A stretch of 50,032 nt of DNA from Microbacterium testaceum (lineage in GTDB: Bacteria; Actinomycetota; Actinomycetes; Actinomycetales; Microbacteriaceae): NCBI RefSeq assembly GCF_001476285.1, contig NZ_LDRU01000091.1, forward strand, positions 1 through 50,032, written 5' to 3'. Shown here piece after piece: positions 17,531 through 25,720 of the stretch. The translations under genes and the position numbers were made by a program. The first letter of the stretch is position 1. Each line of letters begins with the position of its first letter. The notes beneath the pieces were generated by a model that did no database searches, was not told the origin of the DNA, and saw nothing but the letters and a program-made list of their open reading frames with translations.

Positions 17531-18907
17531 TCAGGGGTGATGCGAGGCGGGACGATGCACCCCGGGTCGGGGCACGCGCTCGCCGGTGGCGAGAGGGATC
17601 GGCGTCGTTCCCGCCACCTCGTCGCTGAAGTCCTCGGGCTCCGGGGAGACGACCGCCAGGGGCCGCGTCTCGTCGAGAGTGAGGCGGAAGCGCTTGCTCT
17701 CGTGCCTGTGCACGCGTCCCGACGACAGCGTCCACGCGACGCCGATCCCGCACGCGACGATCGCGGCGACGGCGGCGAGGCCGATGGCCACGCGCGGGCC
17801 GAACTCGCTCGCGACCCAGCCCACGATCGGCGCGCCCACGGGCGTGCCGCCGAGCAGGATCGCCATGTACAGAGCGAGCACCCGTCCGCGCAGTGCGGGA
17901 TCGGTCGTGGTCTGGACGTAGCCGTTCGCGGTGGTCAGCGTCGTCACCACGCAGAAGCCTGTGAGCACGAGCGTCGCGGCATAGGCGCCGTAGCTCGGCG
18001 CGAGAACGGACAGAGTGGATGCCACCGCGAACCCGCCCGCGCCGAGGATCACGACGCGCATCCGGGCGCGCTCGCGCCGCGCGGCGAGCAGGGCGCCGGC
18101 GAGCGAACCGATCGCGACGAACGAGCTCAGCAGGCCGAAGCCGTCGGCGCCGCGGCCGAACTCCAGCGCCATGGTCGACGCGAAGATCGGGAAGTTCATG
18201 CCGAACGCCCCGAGCAGGAACACCATCGAGAACGTCACGACGAGGTCGGGGCGCCTCGCCACGTAGCGGAACCCGTCCGCGAGCCGCGCGGGACCGCCGC
18301 GGCGGTGGTGGACCACCAGCTCGTGGGGCCGCATGATCAGCAGGGCCGCGAGCATGGCGAGGAAAGTCACGGCGTTGACGAGGAACACCCAGCCGGTGCC
18401 CACGACCACGATCATGACGCCGGCCACCGCGGGGCCGATGAGTCGTGCGGTGTTGAACGACGCCGCGTTCAGCGCCACGGCGTTCGAGGCGTTCTCCTTC
18501 TCGACGAGGTCGGAGACGAAGGTCTGCCGCGCCGGGTTGTCGAAGGCGGTGACCACGCCGAGCGCGAGAGCGAAGCCGTACATCAGGGGGAGCGTCATCA
18601 CGCCGGTGAGGATCAGGATGCCGAGGCTCAGAGCCAGCGCAAGCAGCGCCGACTGCGTGCACATGATGAGCTTGCGCCGGTCGAAGCGGTCGGCGACCCA
18701 TCCCGTGACGCTCACGAGCAGCACGGGAGGGGCGAACTGCAGGGCCATGGTGACGCCCATCGCCGCCGCGTCGTTGTCCGTCAGCTGCGTGAGAACGACC
18801 CAGTTCTGCGCCGTCGCCTGCATCCACGCGCCGATGTTCGACACCAGGGCGCCGATGAACCAGACGCGGTAGTTGAAGACCGAGAAGGATCGGAACATCG
18901 CGCTCAT
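17531..18907 (-). CDS. MFS exporter (MFS_3 / EntS-like)
   Basis: A 458-residue major facilitator of the MFS_3 group, with about 12 hydrophobic helices. Segments such as GWVADRFDRRK after helix 2 and DNPARQTFVSDLV are hallmarks of this group, whose members export siderophores, drugs or other small molecules. A hydrophilic tail of about 60 residues follows the last helix. The ATG overlaps the stop of the marR gene, so the two form one transcript under MarR control. No iron box is seen upstream, which argues against a siderophore role. Confidence 0.92.
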   Translation of the reverse strand: MSAMFRSFSVFNYRVWFIGALVSNIGAWMQATAQNWVVLTQLTDNDAAAMGVTMALQFAPPVLLVSVTGWVADRFDRRKLIMCTQSALLALALSLGILILTGVMTLPLMYGFALALGVVTAFDNPARQTFVSDLVEKENASNAVALNAASFNTARLIGPAVAGVMIVVVGTGWVFLVNAVTFLAMLAALLIMRPHELVVHHRRGGPARLADGFRYVARRPDLVVTFSMVFLLGAFGMNFPIFASTMALEFGRGADGFGLLSSFVAIGSLAGALLAARRERARMRVVILGAGGFAVASTLSVLAPSYGAYAATLVLTGFCVVTTLTTANGYVQTTTDPALRGRVLALYMAILLGGTPVGAPIVGWVASEFGPRVAIGLAAVAAIVACGIGVAWTLSSGRVHRHESKRFRLTLDETRPLAVVSPEPEDFSDEVAGTTPIPLATGERVPRPGVHRPASHHP

Positions 18908-19350
18908 CTCTCCGCCACCTTCCTCATGATCTCGGCCGCCGCGGCCAGGGTCTGCCGCTCCGCCGGGGTGAGCCCGTCGAGGGCCTCTTCGAGCCAGGCG
19001 TCGCGCCGCCGGACCGTCTCGTCGACGACGGTGCGTCCGGCATCCGTCAGGGCGATCGTGACCTTGCGCCGATCGTCTTCGTGCGGGGTGCGCGTGACGT
19101 ATCCCGCGTCCTCGAGGAGTGACACCGTGCGATTCATCGAGGGTGCCGTGACGCGCTCGCGCTCGGCGAGCTGGCCGAGAGTGTGCTCGCCGTGGATCGT
19201 GAGGGCCGCGAGTACCGCGAACTGTCCGTCGCTCATGGAGTCGACCGCGCGCTGCGCGCGGAGCCGTCGCGCCAGACGGAACGTCGCCATGCGGAGCTCG
19301 GATGCCGCCGAGGTGAGGGTCGTGTCCGGACCTGGATCGTTCGCGCGCAT
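18904..19350 (-). CDS. MarR family transcriptional regulator
   Basis: A 148-residue winged-helix regulator of the MarR family. The recognition region is visible in TLGQLAERERVTAPSMNRTV and the wing in VTRTPHEDDRRKVTIALT. The start at 19350 is preferred to 19374 because AGGAGA lies five bases before it. It is encoded first in an operon with an MFS exporter, the standard layout for efflux that is derepressed by the exported compound. A palindrome just upstream (19368-19393) is the likely autoregulatory site. Confidence 0.92.
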   Translation of the reverse strand: MRANDPGPDTTLTSAASELRMATFRLARRLRAQRAVDSMSDGQFAVLAALTIHGEHTLGQLAERERVTAPSMNRTVSLLEDAGYVTRTPHEDDRRKVTIALTDAGRTVVDETVRRRDAWLEEALDGLTPAERQTLAAAAEIMRKVAER

Positions 19351-19367
19351 ACCGTCTCCTCTATTCG

Positions 19368-19393
19368 TTAGCATAGCTCATTAGTTTTGCTAA
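19368..19393. promoter_or_regulatory. MarR-type operator candidate
   Basis: A 26-bp imperfect palindrome with outer arms TTAGCA and TGCTAA, pairing at 10 of 13 positions per half, lies between the marR start and the divergent hydrolase gene. Its AT-rich core stands out from the surrounding GC-rich DNA. The location could serve promoters in both directions. Confidence 0.6.
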
Positions 19394-19431
19394 ATAAACC
19401 GAGGTCGCCGGGTTGACCCTAGGATCGGCGC

Positions 19432-20277
19432 ATGCCTGAGTTCGTCGACGCATACGGCATCACGATCGTCTACGACGTGTACGAGGCAGAGGATCCCCGC
19501 GCCGTCGTGCAGCTGCTGCACGGTGTCGGCGAGCATGCCGGTCGCTACGCGGCGCTCATCGATGCTCTCGTCGCCGACGGCCTTACGGTCTACGCCGACG
19601 ACCACCGCGGGCACGGACGCACGGGCCTTCGGCAGTGGGGCGGCGATCACGCGAAGCTCGGGCGCCTCGGTCCCGGCGGTCTCGGCGCCGCTCGCGACGC
19701 GGTCTGGACGCTCACGCAGATCATCCGCGAGCGCCACCCCGACCTCCCGCTCGTGCTCCTCGGGCACTCGTGGGGCTCGTTCCTCGCGCAGATGCTGCTC
19801 GATCGGCATCCGGATGCCTTCGACGCCGTCGTCCTGAGCGGCTCGGCCCTGCGGTGGCCCGGGGCTCTCAACCCCGGCGACCTGAACGGCCCGTGGAAGA
19901 AGCTCGGCGGTTCGGGCATGCAGTGGCTCTCGAGCGACGAGCAGGTCGGTCGCGACTTCGTGGCCGACCCGCTGACCACCTCGGTGCCGCTGGCGAAGCT
20001 GTTCGGTCCCATCGAGGCCGCGAAGCTCTTCGGTCGCCCGCGCCGCAACCTCGAGCGCGATGTCCCCGTGCTCCTGATGGTCGGGCGTGACGACACGGTC
20101 GGCGGCCCGCGCAGCGTGCACCTGCTGGCCGACGCGTATCGCTCGCGATCCGGCCTGACCGACGTCACGACGCTCGTGTACCCCGGCGCCCGGCACGAGA
20201 TCTTCGCCGAGGTGCAGCAGGCCGAGGTGCGCGCTGATCTTCTCGCCTGGCTCGACGCCCGCCTCCCCGCGGCGTAG
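19432..20277 (+). CDS. alpha/beta hydrolase, monoacylglycerol-lipase-like
   Basis: A 281-residue alpha/beta hydrolase resembling bacterial monoacylglycerol lipases (Hydrolase_4). The oxyanion region reads HGVGEHAGRY, the nucleophile S113 lies in GHSWGS, the acid is probably in GRDDTVGG and the histidine in GARHEIF. No signal peptide is present, so it acts in the cytosol. It is divergent from marR and may share its operator. Substrate is a guess: short glycerides or other esters. Confidence 0.9.
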   Translation: MPEFVDAYGITIVYDVYEAEDPRAVVQLLHGVGEHAGRYAALIDALVADGLTVYADDHRGHGRTGLRQWGGDHAKLGRLGPGGLGAARDAVWTLTQIIRERHPDLPLVLLGHSWGSFLAQMLLDRHPDAFDAVVLSGSALRWPGALNPGDLNGPWKKLGGSGMQWLSSDEQVGRDFVADPLTTSVPLAKLFGPIEAAKLFGRPRRNLERDVPVLLMVGRDDTVGGPRSVHLLADAYRSRSGLTDVTTLVYPGARHEIFAEVQQAEVRADLLAWLDARLPAA

Positions 20278-20557
20278 GCCGCGGCGCGGTCTCCTCGCGC
20301 GGCCGAGGCCTCTCGCGCGGCCGAGGCCTCTCGCGCGGCCGAGGTCCCTGAGCTCGTGGAAGGGCGGGTCGACTTCGCCGATGTGCGCAAACAGGAAGAA
20401 ACAGAATCAAACGAAAATCAACACGCCGTGACCTAAGCGTTACCTCGTCGAATTGACCAGCGCCGCGGAAGCCGCGAAGCTGGGGCGGTCCGATTCGGAG
20501 AAATCCGCATCCCCCGGGCCTTTCGGTCCCTCAATGCCGAGGAAAGTGCACACGGAC
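20278..20557 (+). promoter_or_regulatory. 280-base leader upstream of the sugar importer operon
   Basis: This gap starts with an 18-bp tandem repeat and then turns unusually A-rich for this genome from about 20383. No certain promoter or operator stands out. In-frame start codons exist at 20453 (TTG) and 20534 (ATG), but codon use there is poor. It probably carries the promoter for the six-gene operon that follows. Confidence 0.5.
20295..20344 (+). repeat. 18-bp tandem repeat, 2.8 copies
   Basis: The unit TCGCGCGGCCGAGGCCTC occurs perfectly at 20295-20312 and 20313-20330, followed by 14 matching bases. It lies just after the hydrolase stop codon and outside any supported gene. Confidence 0.85.
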
Positions 20558-21511
20558 GTGACAACGACACTCAAACAACAACAAACAAAAGCAAACAAAT
20601 CAAATCCGCTCCAAGGATCGCGTCGCACGGCCGGAACCCGTCCCGAGCGCCTCAGCAGCGGCATGTTCGCGCTGCTCCTCGTCGTGCCCGGCATGGCTCT
20701 CATGGCCGTGGTCGTGGCGTATCCGCTGATCTCGGCGCTCGTCACGGCGTTCTTCCGCCAGAGCCTCGTCCTCCCCGGCCGGGAGTTCGTCGGCATCCAG
20801 AACATCGTCGACGTGCTCGAGAGCGACTTCCTCCGCCTGCTCGCGCAGACGCTGGTCTTCACGCTCGGCACCACGATCGCCCCCTTCGTGATCGGCTTCG
20901 CGCTCGCGCTCGCCCTGAACACCCAGATCCGCGGCTCGAAGGTCATGCGCGGCCTGATGCTCATCCCGTGGCTCGTCCCGGGCGTCGTCGTCTCGTTCCT
21001 CTGGATGTGGATCTTCAACGCCAACTACGGCGTGATGAACGCGATCCTCGAACCGCTCGGGGTCGCTCCGCAGGCGTGGCTCGCTCAGCCCGGCACAGCG
21101 ATGTTCGCCGTCATCGTCGCCAAGACATGGCAGTCCTTCCCCTGGATGATGGTCATGCTCCTCGCCGGCCTGCAGACGGTTCCGCGCGAACTGCACGAGG
21201 CCGCCGAGATGGACGGCGCGGGCACGGTCCGCCGGTTCTTCTCGATCACTGTTCCGCAGATCGGCGGGATCATCGGGCTCGTCCTGCTGCTCGAGTTCAT
21301 CTGGAACTTCCAGCACTTCGACATCATCTACGTCCTCACTGGCGGCGGTCCCGCCGGCTCCACCGAGACGTTCGCCACAGCGGTGTACGAGACGGCCTTC
21401 CACGGCTTCGACCTCGGTCACGCCGGTGCCCTGGGCCTGCTGTGGATGGTCCTGCTCATGGCGCTCGTCGTCGTCTACGTCCGATTCTCCGAGAGGGGCG
21501 AGAAGCGATGA
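20558..21511 (+). CDS. carbohydrate ABC transporter permease (MalF-like)
   Basis: A 317-residue CUT1-family sugar permease with six membrane helices; the cytoplasmic EAA loop is visible as ELHEAAEMDGAGTVRRF. The GTG at 20558 gives the usual MTTTL-like start and has AGGAAAG upstream, though with a long spacer; longer starts (20453, 20534) cannot be excluded. The first 20 codons are strikingly A-rich and use codons rare elsewhere in the window. The ATGA overlap with the next gene shows coupling. It is the first gene of an operon with a second permease and a binding protein. Confidence 0.9.
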   Translation: MTTTLKQQQTKANKSNPLQGSRRTAGTRPERLSSGMFALLLVVPGMALMAVVVAYPLISALVTAFFRQSLVLPGREFVGIQNIVDVLESDFLRLLAQTLVFTLGTTIAPFVIGFALALALNTQIRGSKVMRGLMLIPWLVPGVVVSFLWMWIFNANYGVMNAILEPLGVAPQAWLAQPGTAMFAVIVAKTWQSFPWMMVMLLAGLQTVPRELHEAAEMDGAGTVRRFFSITVPQIGGIIGLVLLLEFIWNFQHFDIIYVLTGGGPAGSTETFATAVYETAFHGFDLGHAGALGLLWMVLLMALVVVYVRFSERGEKR

Positions 21512-22440
21512 CCAGCACCGCACTGCCCACCGTCACCCCGACCCCCGACGCGCCACCCGTGGTGCCCCCGACTCCGCGCCGGCGCCGACGGCAGCTGGCA
21601 TCCGGTCTCCGCTCGGACCGTCCCGGCGTCCGTCTCGCCGCGTGGGCCGCCGTCATCGTGTGCGGAGGCTTCGCCCTGCTGCCGGTGTACTGGCTCCTCG
21701 CGACGTCGCTCACCCCTCGCGACCAGGTCTTCTCGTACCCGCCGAAGATCTTCCCGACCGAGATCACGTTCGACGCCTACGCGGGTCTCGTGGCGAACCC
21801 GCAGCTGTTCACCTACCTGCAGAACAGCATCATCGTCTCGGTCATCACGGCCGTACTCTCGGTCATCGTCTCGGCCTACATGGGGTACTCGTTCTCGAAG
21901 TTCCGGTACCGCGGACGGCGCCAGCTGATGTACTTCGTGCTCGCGTCGCAGATGTTCCCGCAGGCCCTTCTGCTCGTGACGCTCTACAGCGTTTTCAGCG
22001 CCTACGGGCTGCTGAACACCTACACCGCCCTCGTGCTCTCGTTCACGACCTTCACCCTGCCGCTGTGCGTCTGGATGCTGAAGGGGTTCTTCGACACGAT
22101 CCCCGACGAGCTCATCGAGGCGGCGCGCGTCGACGGTGCCTCGCGCCTGCGCACGATCCACTCGATCGTCCTGCCGCTGGCTGCTCCCGGTCTCGTCGCC
22201 GCGGGCCTTTTCGCCTTCGTGCGCGGCTGGAACGACTTCATCTTCGCCCTCACGCTCGCCGGCCCCGACAAGCAGACGCTCCCGCCGGGACTCGTCAACA
22301 CCTACGTCGGCGAGGCGGCGACCGCGTGGCCCGAGCTCATGGCGGCCTCGCTCGTCGTGTCGCTGCCCGTGGCCATCGCCTTCATGCTGCTCCAGCGCTA
22401 CCTCGTCAGCGGCATGACCGCGGGCGCGGTCAAGGGCTGA
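21508..22440 (+). CDS. carbohydrate ABC transporter permease (MalG-like)
   Basis: A 310-residue CUT1-family permease, partner of the preceding MalF-like subunit. A Pro/Arg-rich cytoplasmic N-terminus of about 40 residues leads into six helices; the EAA loop reads ELIEAARVDGASRLRT. No ATPase gene is encoded in this operon, so the complex probably uses a shared MsmK-type ATPase encoded elsewhere, as is common for actinobacterial sugar importers. Confidence 0.95.
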   Translation: MTSTALPTVTPTPDAPPVVPPTPRRRRRQLASGLRSDRPGVRLAAWAAVIVCGGFALLPVYWLLATSLTPRDQVFSYPPKIFPTEITFDAYAGLVANPQLFTYLQNSIIVSVITAVLSVIVSAYMGYSFSKFRYRGRRQLMYFVLASQMFPQALLLVTLYSVFSAYGLLNTYTALVLSFTTFTLPLCVWMLKGFFDTIPDELIEAARVDGASRLRTIHSIVLPLAAPGLVAAGLFAFVRGWNDFIFALTLAGPDKQTLPPGLVNTYVGEAATAWPELMAASLVVSLPVAIAFMLLQRYLVSGMTAGAVKG

Positions 22441-22474
22441 CCGGCTCCCACTCACTCTTCGCTCACACCGTCGC

Positions 22475-22502
22475 GCTCGCACCGTCAAGCTCGCACCGTC
22501 AA
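22475..22502 (+). repeat. 14-bp direct repeat before the binding-protein gene
   Basis: GCTCGCACCGTCAA occurs twice without a gap, directly before the GGAGGA ribosome-binding site of the solute-binding protein gene; a degenerate third copy lies just upstream. Confidence 0.7.
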
Positions 22503-22513
22503 GGAGGACACCC

Positions 22514-23833
22514 ATGTCAGCTTCATCCCTGCCCAATCCCCTCATCAGCCGCCGTCGCGCGCTGCAGCTCTTCGGCATCGGCGCCGGAGCCGCGGTCCTC
22601 GCGGGCTGCGTGCCCAGCGGCACCGCCGGCCCCGCGGCCGGTGCCGCGGGTCTCGACGGAGGTGATCCGACCGACTTCTCGTTCGCGTCGTGGTCGCTCA
22701 CCGAGGAGTCCGCCAAGCCGGCCCTCGAGGGGACGTTGACGAGCTACGAGAAGGCGAAGGGCGTCGCCATCAAGCGCACCGCCTTCCCGTACAACGAGTA
22801 CATCAACCAGCTCATGCTGCAGGTGACCGGCGGGCAGTTCACGGGCGCCGCGCACGTCGACGTCGCGTGGCTCGGGAGCCTCGCGGCCACCGGCAAGCTC
22901 CAGGACCTTTCGTCGCTGGCATCCGGTCGCGGGTACACCTCGTCGGCGTTGCAGGCCGCGACCTTCGACGGCACGCAGTACGCCCTGCCGTGGACGATCG
23001 GCGCGATCGGCCTCATCGCCAACTCCGAGACGCTCGGCAAGGCGGGCCTGTCGGCCGACGCGTTCCCGACCACGGTCGACGAGTTCGAGAAAGCTCTGGT
23101 CTCCCTCAAGGGTCTCGGCGGCGGGCTCATCCCCTACGCCGCCTCGACCAAGGCCGCGCAGCTCAAGGACATCCTCATCTGGATGCAGACCTTCGGCAGC
23201 CCGCTCGTCGACGGCGACACGATCACGATCGGCGACGACGCGAGCGTCGAGGCCGTGACCTGGTACAAGGGCCTCTACGACCAGGGCCTCATCGCCGCCG
23301 ATGTCGACCGCTTCGACGCCCGCAGCCTGTTCGCGCAGGGCCGCGCCGCGATGTACGACGACGCCCCCGTGGGCCGCGGCGCGGTGACCAAGGAGTCGCC
23401 CGACGCGAACCTCGCGGCGAAGCTCGCTCCGGTCTCGCGACCGGTCCTGAAGGCCGGCGACACCCCGCGCGCCCTCGTGTGGGGTGGCGCGATCGCCGTC
23501 GTCAACGGGGCGGGCGCGCCGACGGCGGGGGACTTCGCGCAGTACGCCACGAGCGACCTCGACGCGATCCTCGCCGATTACAAGCTGCGGGGGCTCCCGC
23601 CGGCAACGACCGAGGCCCTCGCGTCGAGCGAGGTCTCGTCCGACACGTTCGGCGCGGCGTTCAGCGAGCGCATCACCGCGACCGCGAGCTCGAACCCCCT
23701 GTGGAAGTTCACCGCCTACTCGCAGATCGAGTCGGCGATCGCCGATCAGGTGCAGGCCGTCCTGGTCGGGTCCGCCTCGCCGAAGGATGCCATGAAGAAG
23801 GCCGGCGAGGCCGCACAGAAGCTGGTCGGTTGA
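22514..23833 (+). CDS. sugar-binding lipoprotein, family 1, Tat-type signal
   Basis: A 439-residue SBP_bac_1-family lipoprotein that delivers a sugar to the MalFG-like permeases. The N-terminus has a twin-arginine stretch (RRRALQLFG) followed by the lipobox LAGC with C32, so export by the Tat route and lipidation are likely. The start has a strong GGAGGA site. Unusually, the binding-protein gene follows both permease genes instead of leading the operon. One base separates it from the next gene, a secreted propeller protein that may generate its ligand. Confidence 0.94.
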   Translation: MSASSLPNPLISRRRALQLFGIGAGAAVLAGCVPSGTAGPAAGAAGLDGGDPTDFSFASWSLTEESAKPALEGTLTSYEKAKGVAIKRTAFPYNEYINQLMLQVTGGQFTGAAHVDVAWLGSLAATGKLQDLSSLASGRGYTSSALQAATFDGTQYALPWTIGAIGLIANSETLGKAGLSADAFPTTVDEFEKALVSLKGLGGGLIPYAASTKAAQLKDILIWMQTFGSPLVDGDTITIGDDASVEAVTWYKGLYDQGLIAADVDRFDARSLFAQGRAAMYDDAPVGRGAVTKESPDANLAAKLAPVSRPVLKAGDTPRALVWGGAIAVVNGAGAPTAGDFAQYATSDLDAILADYKLRGLPPATTEALASSEVSSDTFGAAFSERITATASSNPLWKFTAYSQIESAIADQVQAVLVGSASPKDAMKKAGEAAQKLVG

Positions 23834-23834
23834 G

Positions 23835-25655
23835 ATGCGGACCCTCCGCGGGGGGAGCGCGGCGGTCGTCGCCGCGTTCGCCCTCGGGCTGATCGTCACG
23901 CCGCCTGCCCACGCGACCGGCGGTTCCACGACGGTCGAAGAGCTGCCGTACGCCGTCGACTCGTCGAACCAGGCAGCCTGGTGGAACCCCCTCGACGTCG
24001 TGGGCGACGTGACCTTCTTCGCCTTCAACGCGCCCGCGGCCCAGGCCGCGCGGCACGAGGTGCACCTCGCCTCCCGCGCCGCCGACGGCACGTGGACCGA
24101 GGGGTGCCTGCGCGCCACGGCCGGGACCGCGTGCGTCACCTTCGCCGACGACAACGGCCACAACCAGCCCTCGATCGTGGTCGACGGCGACGGGGTCATC
24201 CACGCCTTCGTGTCGATGCACAACGAGCAGTGGAACTACTTCCGCTCCGACACCGCGGGCGATGTGCGCACGATGGTGGACCGCACCTCGACCATGCCCG
24301 ACCTCGACGTCGACATCACCTACCCGGTGACCGCTCGCGGTGCCGACGGCGACGCCTGGGTGCTGGTGCGCACCGGAACGGACGCCGACGGGGCGCGCGA
24401 GGGCGTGCTGTACCACTTCGACCCGGATGCCGGATCCTGGGCGCGGGAGGCGACGATCGCCGCCGCGACGGGCTACTCGTTCTACCCCGACGACCTCGAG
24501 GTGTCGCCCGACGGCCGCGTGCACGTGCTGTGGGAGTGGGGACCGTTCCCCGCCGACCCCGCCCGTCACCTCGGCTCGTACGCCGTGTACGACCCCGCGA
24601 CCGGGACACTCACGGACGTCGCGGGCACCATGGTGTCGGGGCCGATCACGCCTGCCTCGGCGGGAGCGATCGTCTGGCGGCCGTTCTCGGCGGGGGAAAC
24701 CATCGGCAGTTACACCCCGGCGGTGCAGTCCGCGAAGCTCGCGCTCGACGGTTCGTCTCTCGCGGGCGTCGGCTACCGCTTCGTCGAGAAGGACCGCACC
24801 GCGTACGACGCGCGCTTCGCCCGATGGAACGGCTCGGCCTGGGTCGACGAGAAGGTCGTCGACACGGCGGCCCTCGGCGACGGCGTCGCCACCTCGGCGG
24901 CCGTCGACGTCACGCGCGCCGGCTCCACGACCCGCCTCTACACCGTCGTGACCGCCCAGGTCTGCGGTGAGCTGCGCAGTCGCGCGGTCGTCGCCGAGCG
25001 CGACGACGCGACCTCCACCTGGTCGTTCGCCGGTGTCGGCGAGGCGCGCCTCGGGCAGCAACGCCTGCGTGCACAGGAGCGATCGACCGACGGCGCCGAC
25101 GTGGTCTACCTGTCGGCTCCGGTCGCAGCCCCGGCTCGGTTGTCGCGGGCGGTCGTCCCGCGCGGCGTGCCGGTCGGTCCGGCCACCTTCCTGTCGGAGC
25201 TGGTTGCCGACCTCCGCGACGACCCGGGTGGGGTGAACGTCGCTCTGGGCGCCACCGCGACCGCCTCGTCGAGCCTGCGCGCCGACACCGGCCCGGAACG
25301 CGCCGTCGACGGCGTCTGCAGCGACGCCAGTCGGTGGATCTCGGCGGTCGGAGACACGGCGCCGTGGATCTCGCTGAGCCTGGCCGCTCCGGTGGCGCTC
25401 GAGGAGGTGCGCGTGCGCAGCGGCTACAGCGCCGAGGCGGGCTCGGCGGCCGTCCTCCGCTCCTTCGAGGCGCAGGTGCGCACGTCCGCGGGGTGGACGA
25501 GCATCGGCTCCGTCACCGCCAACACGCAGCGACTGGTGAGCTTCCCCGCCGCCGGAGTCGTCGCCGACGGCGTGCGCCTGCTCATCAGCGACCCCTCGGC
25601 ATCCGCCACGGACGTGGCCCGGGTCTTCGAGATCGAGGCGATCGCCGTGGAGTAA
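23835..25655 (+). CDS. secreted BNR_4 beta-propeller protein with C-terminal discoidin domain; candidate polysaccharide lyase
   Basis: A 606-residue secreted protein. A signal peptide ends near residue 28 (AHA-T). Residues about 35-460 look like the BNR_4 seven-bladed propeller, with HNQP (H109), MHN (H129), TYP (Y163) and R179 spaced as the His/His/Tyr/Arg set seen in propeller-type lyases for uronic-acid polymers (known for PL24/PL25-like folds; recalled, not aligned). Residues about 465-606 form an F5/8-type discoidin domain that probably binds glycans. It sits between a sugar-binding protein and a flavin oxidoreductase. A lyase or sialidase-like glycosidase are both possible; lyase is favoured. 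Confidence 0.75.
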   Translation: MRTLRGGSAAVVAAFALGLIVTPPAHATGGSTTVEELPYAVDSSNQAAWWNPLDVVGDVTFFAFNAPAAQAARHEVHLASRAADGTWTEGCLRATAGTACVTFADDNGHNQPSIVVDGDGVIHAFVSMHNEQWNYFRSDTAGDVRTMVDRTSTMPDLDVDITYPVTARGADGDAWVLVRTGTDADGAREGVLYHFDPDAGSWAREATIAAATGYSFYPDDLEVSPDGRVHVLWEWGPFPADPARHLGSYAVYDPATGTLTDVAGTMVSGPITPASAGAIVWRPFSAGETIGSYTPAVQSAKLALDGSSLAGVGYRFVEKDRTAYDARFARWNGSAWVDEKVVDTAALGDGVATSAAVDVTRAGSTTRLYTVVTAQVCGELRSRAVVAERDDATSTWSFAGVGEARLGQQRLRAQERSTDGADVVYLSAPVAAPARLSRAVVPRGVPVGPATFLSELVADLRDDPGGVNVALGATATASSSLRADTGPERAVDGVCSDASRWISAVGDTAPWISLSLAAPVALEEVRVRSGYSAEAGSAAVLRSFEAQVRTSAGWTSIGSVTANTQRLVSFPAAGVVADGVRLLISDPSASATDVARVFEIEAIAVE

Positions 25656-25720
25656 GCCCCGACCTCCCCACCCCGCACCGCACCGGACGCCCCCGCGTCC
25701 GCAGGAAGGACTCACGCGAC

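Noticed and set aside
20425..20450. GTGACCTAAGCGTTACC as a LacI-type operator
   Set aside because: Symmetry is weak and no second copy exists in the window.
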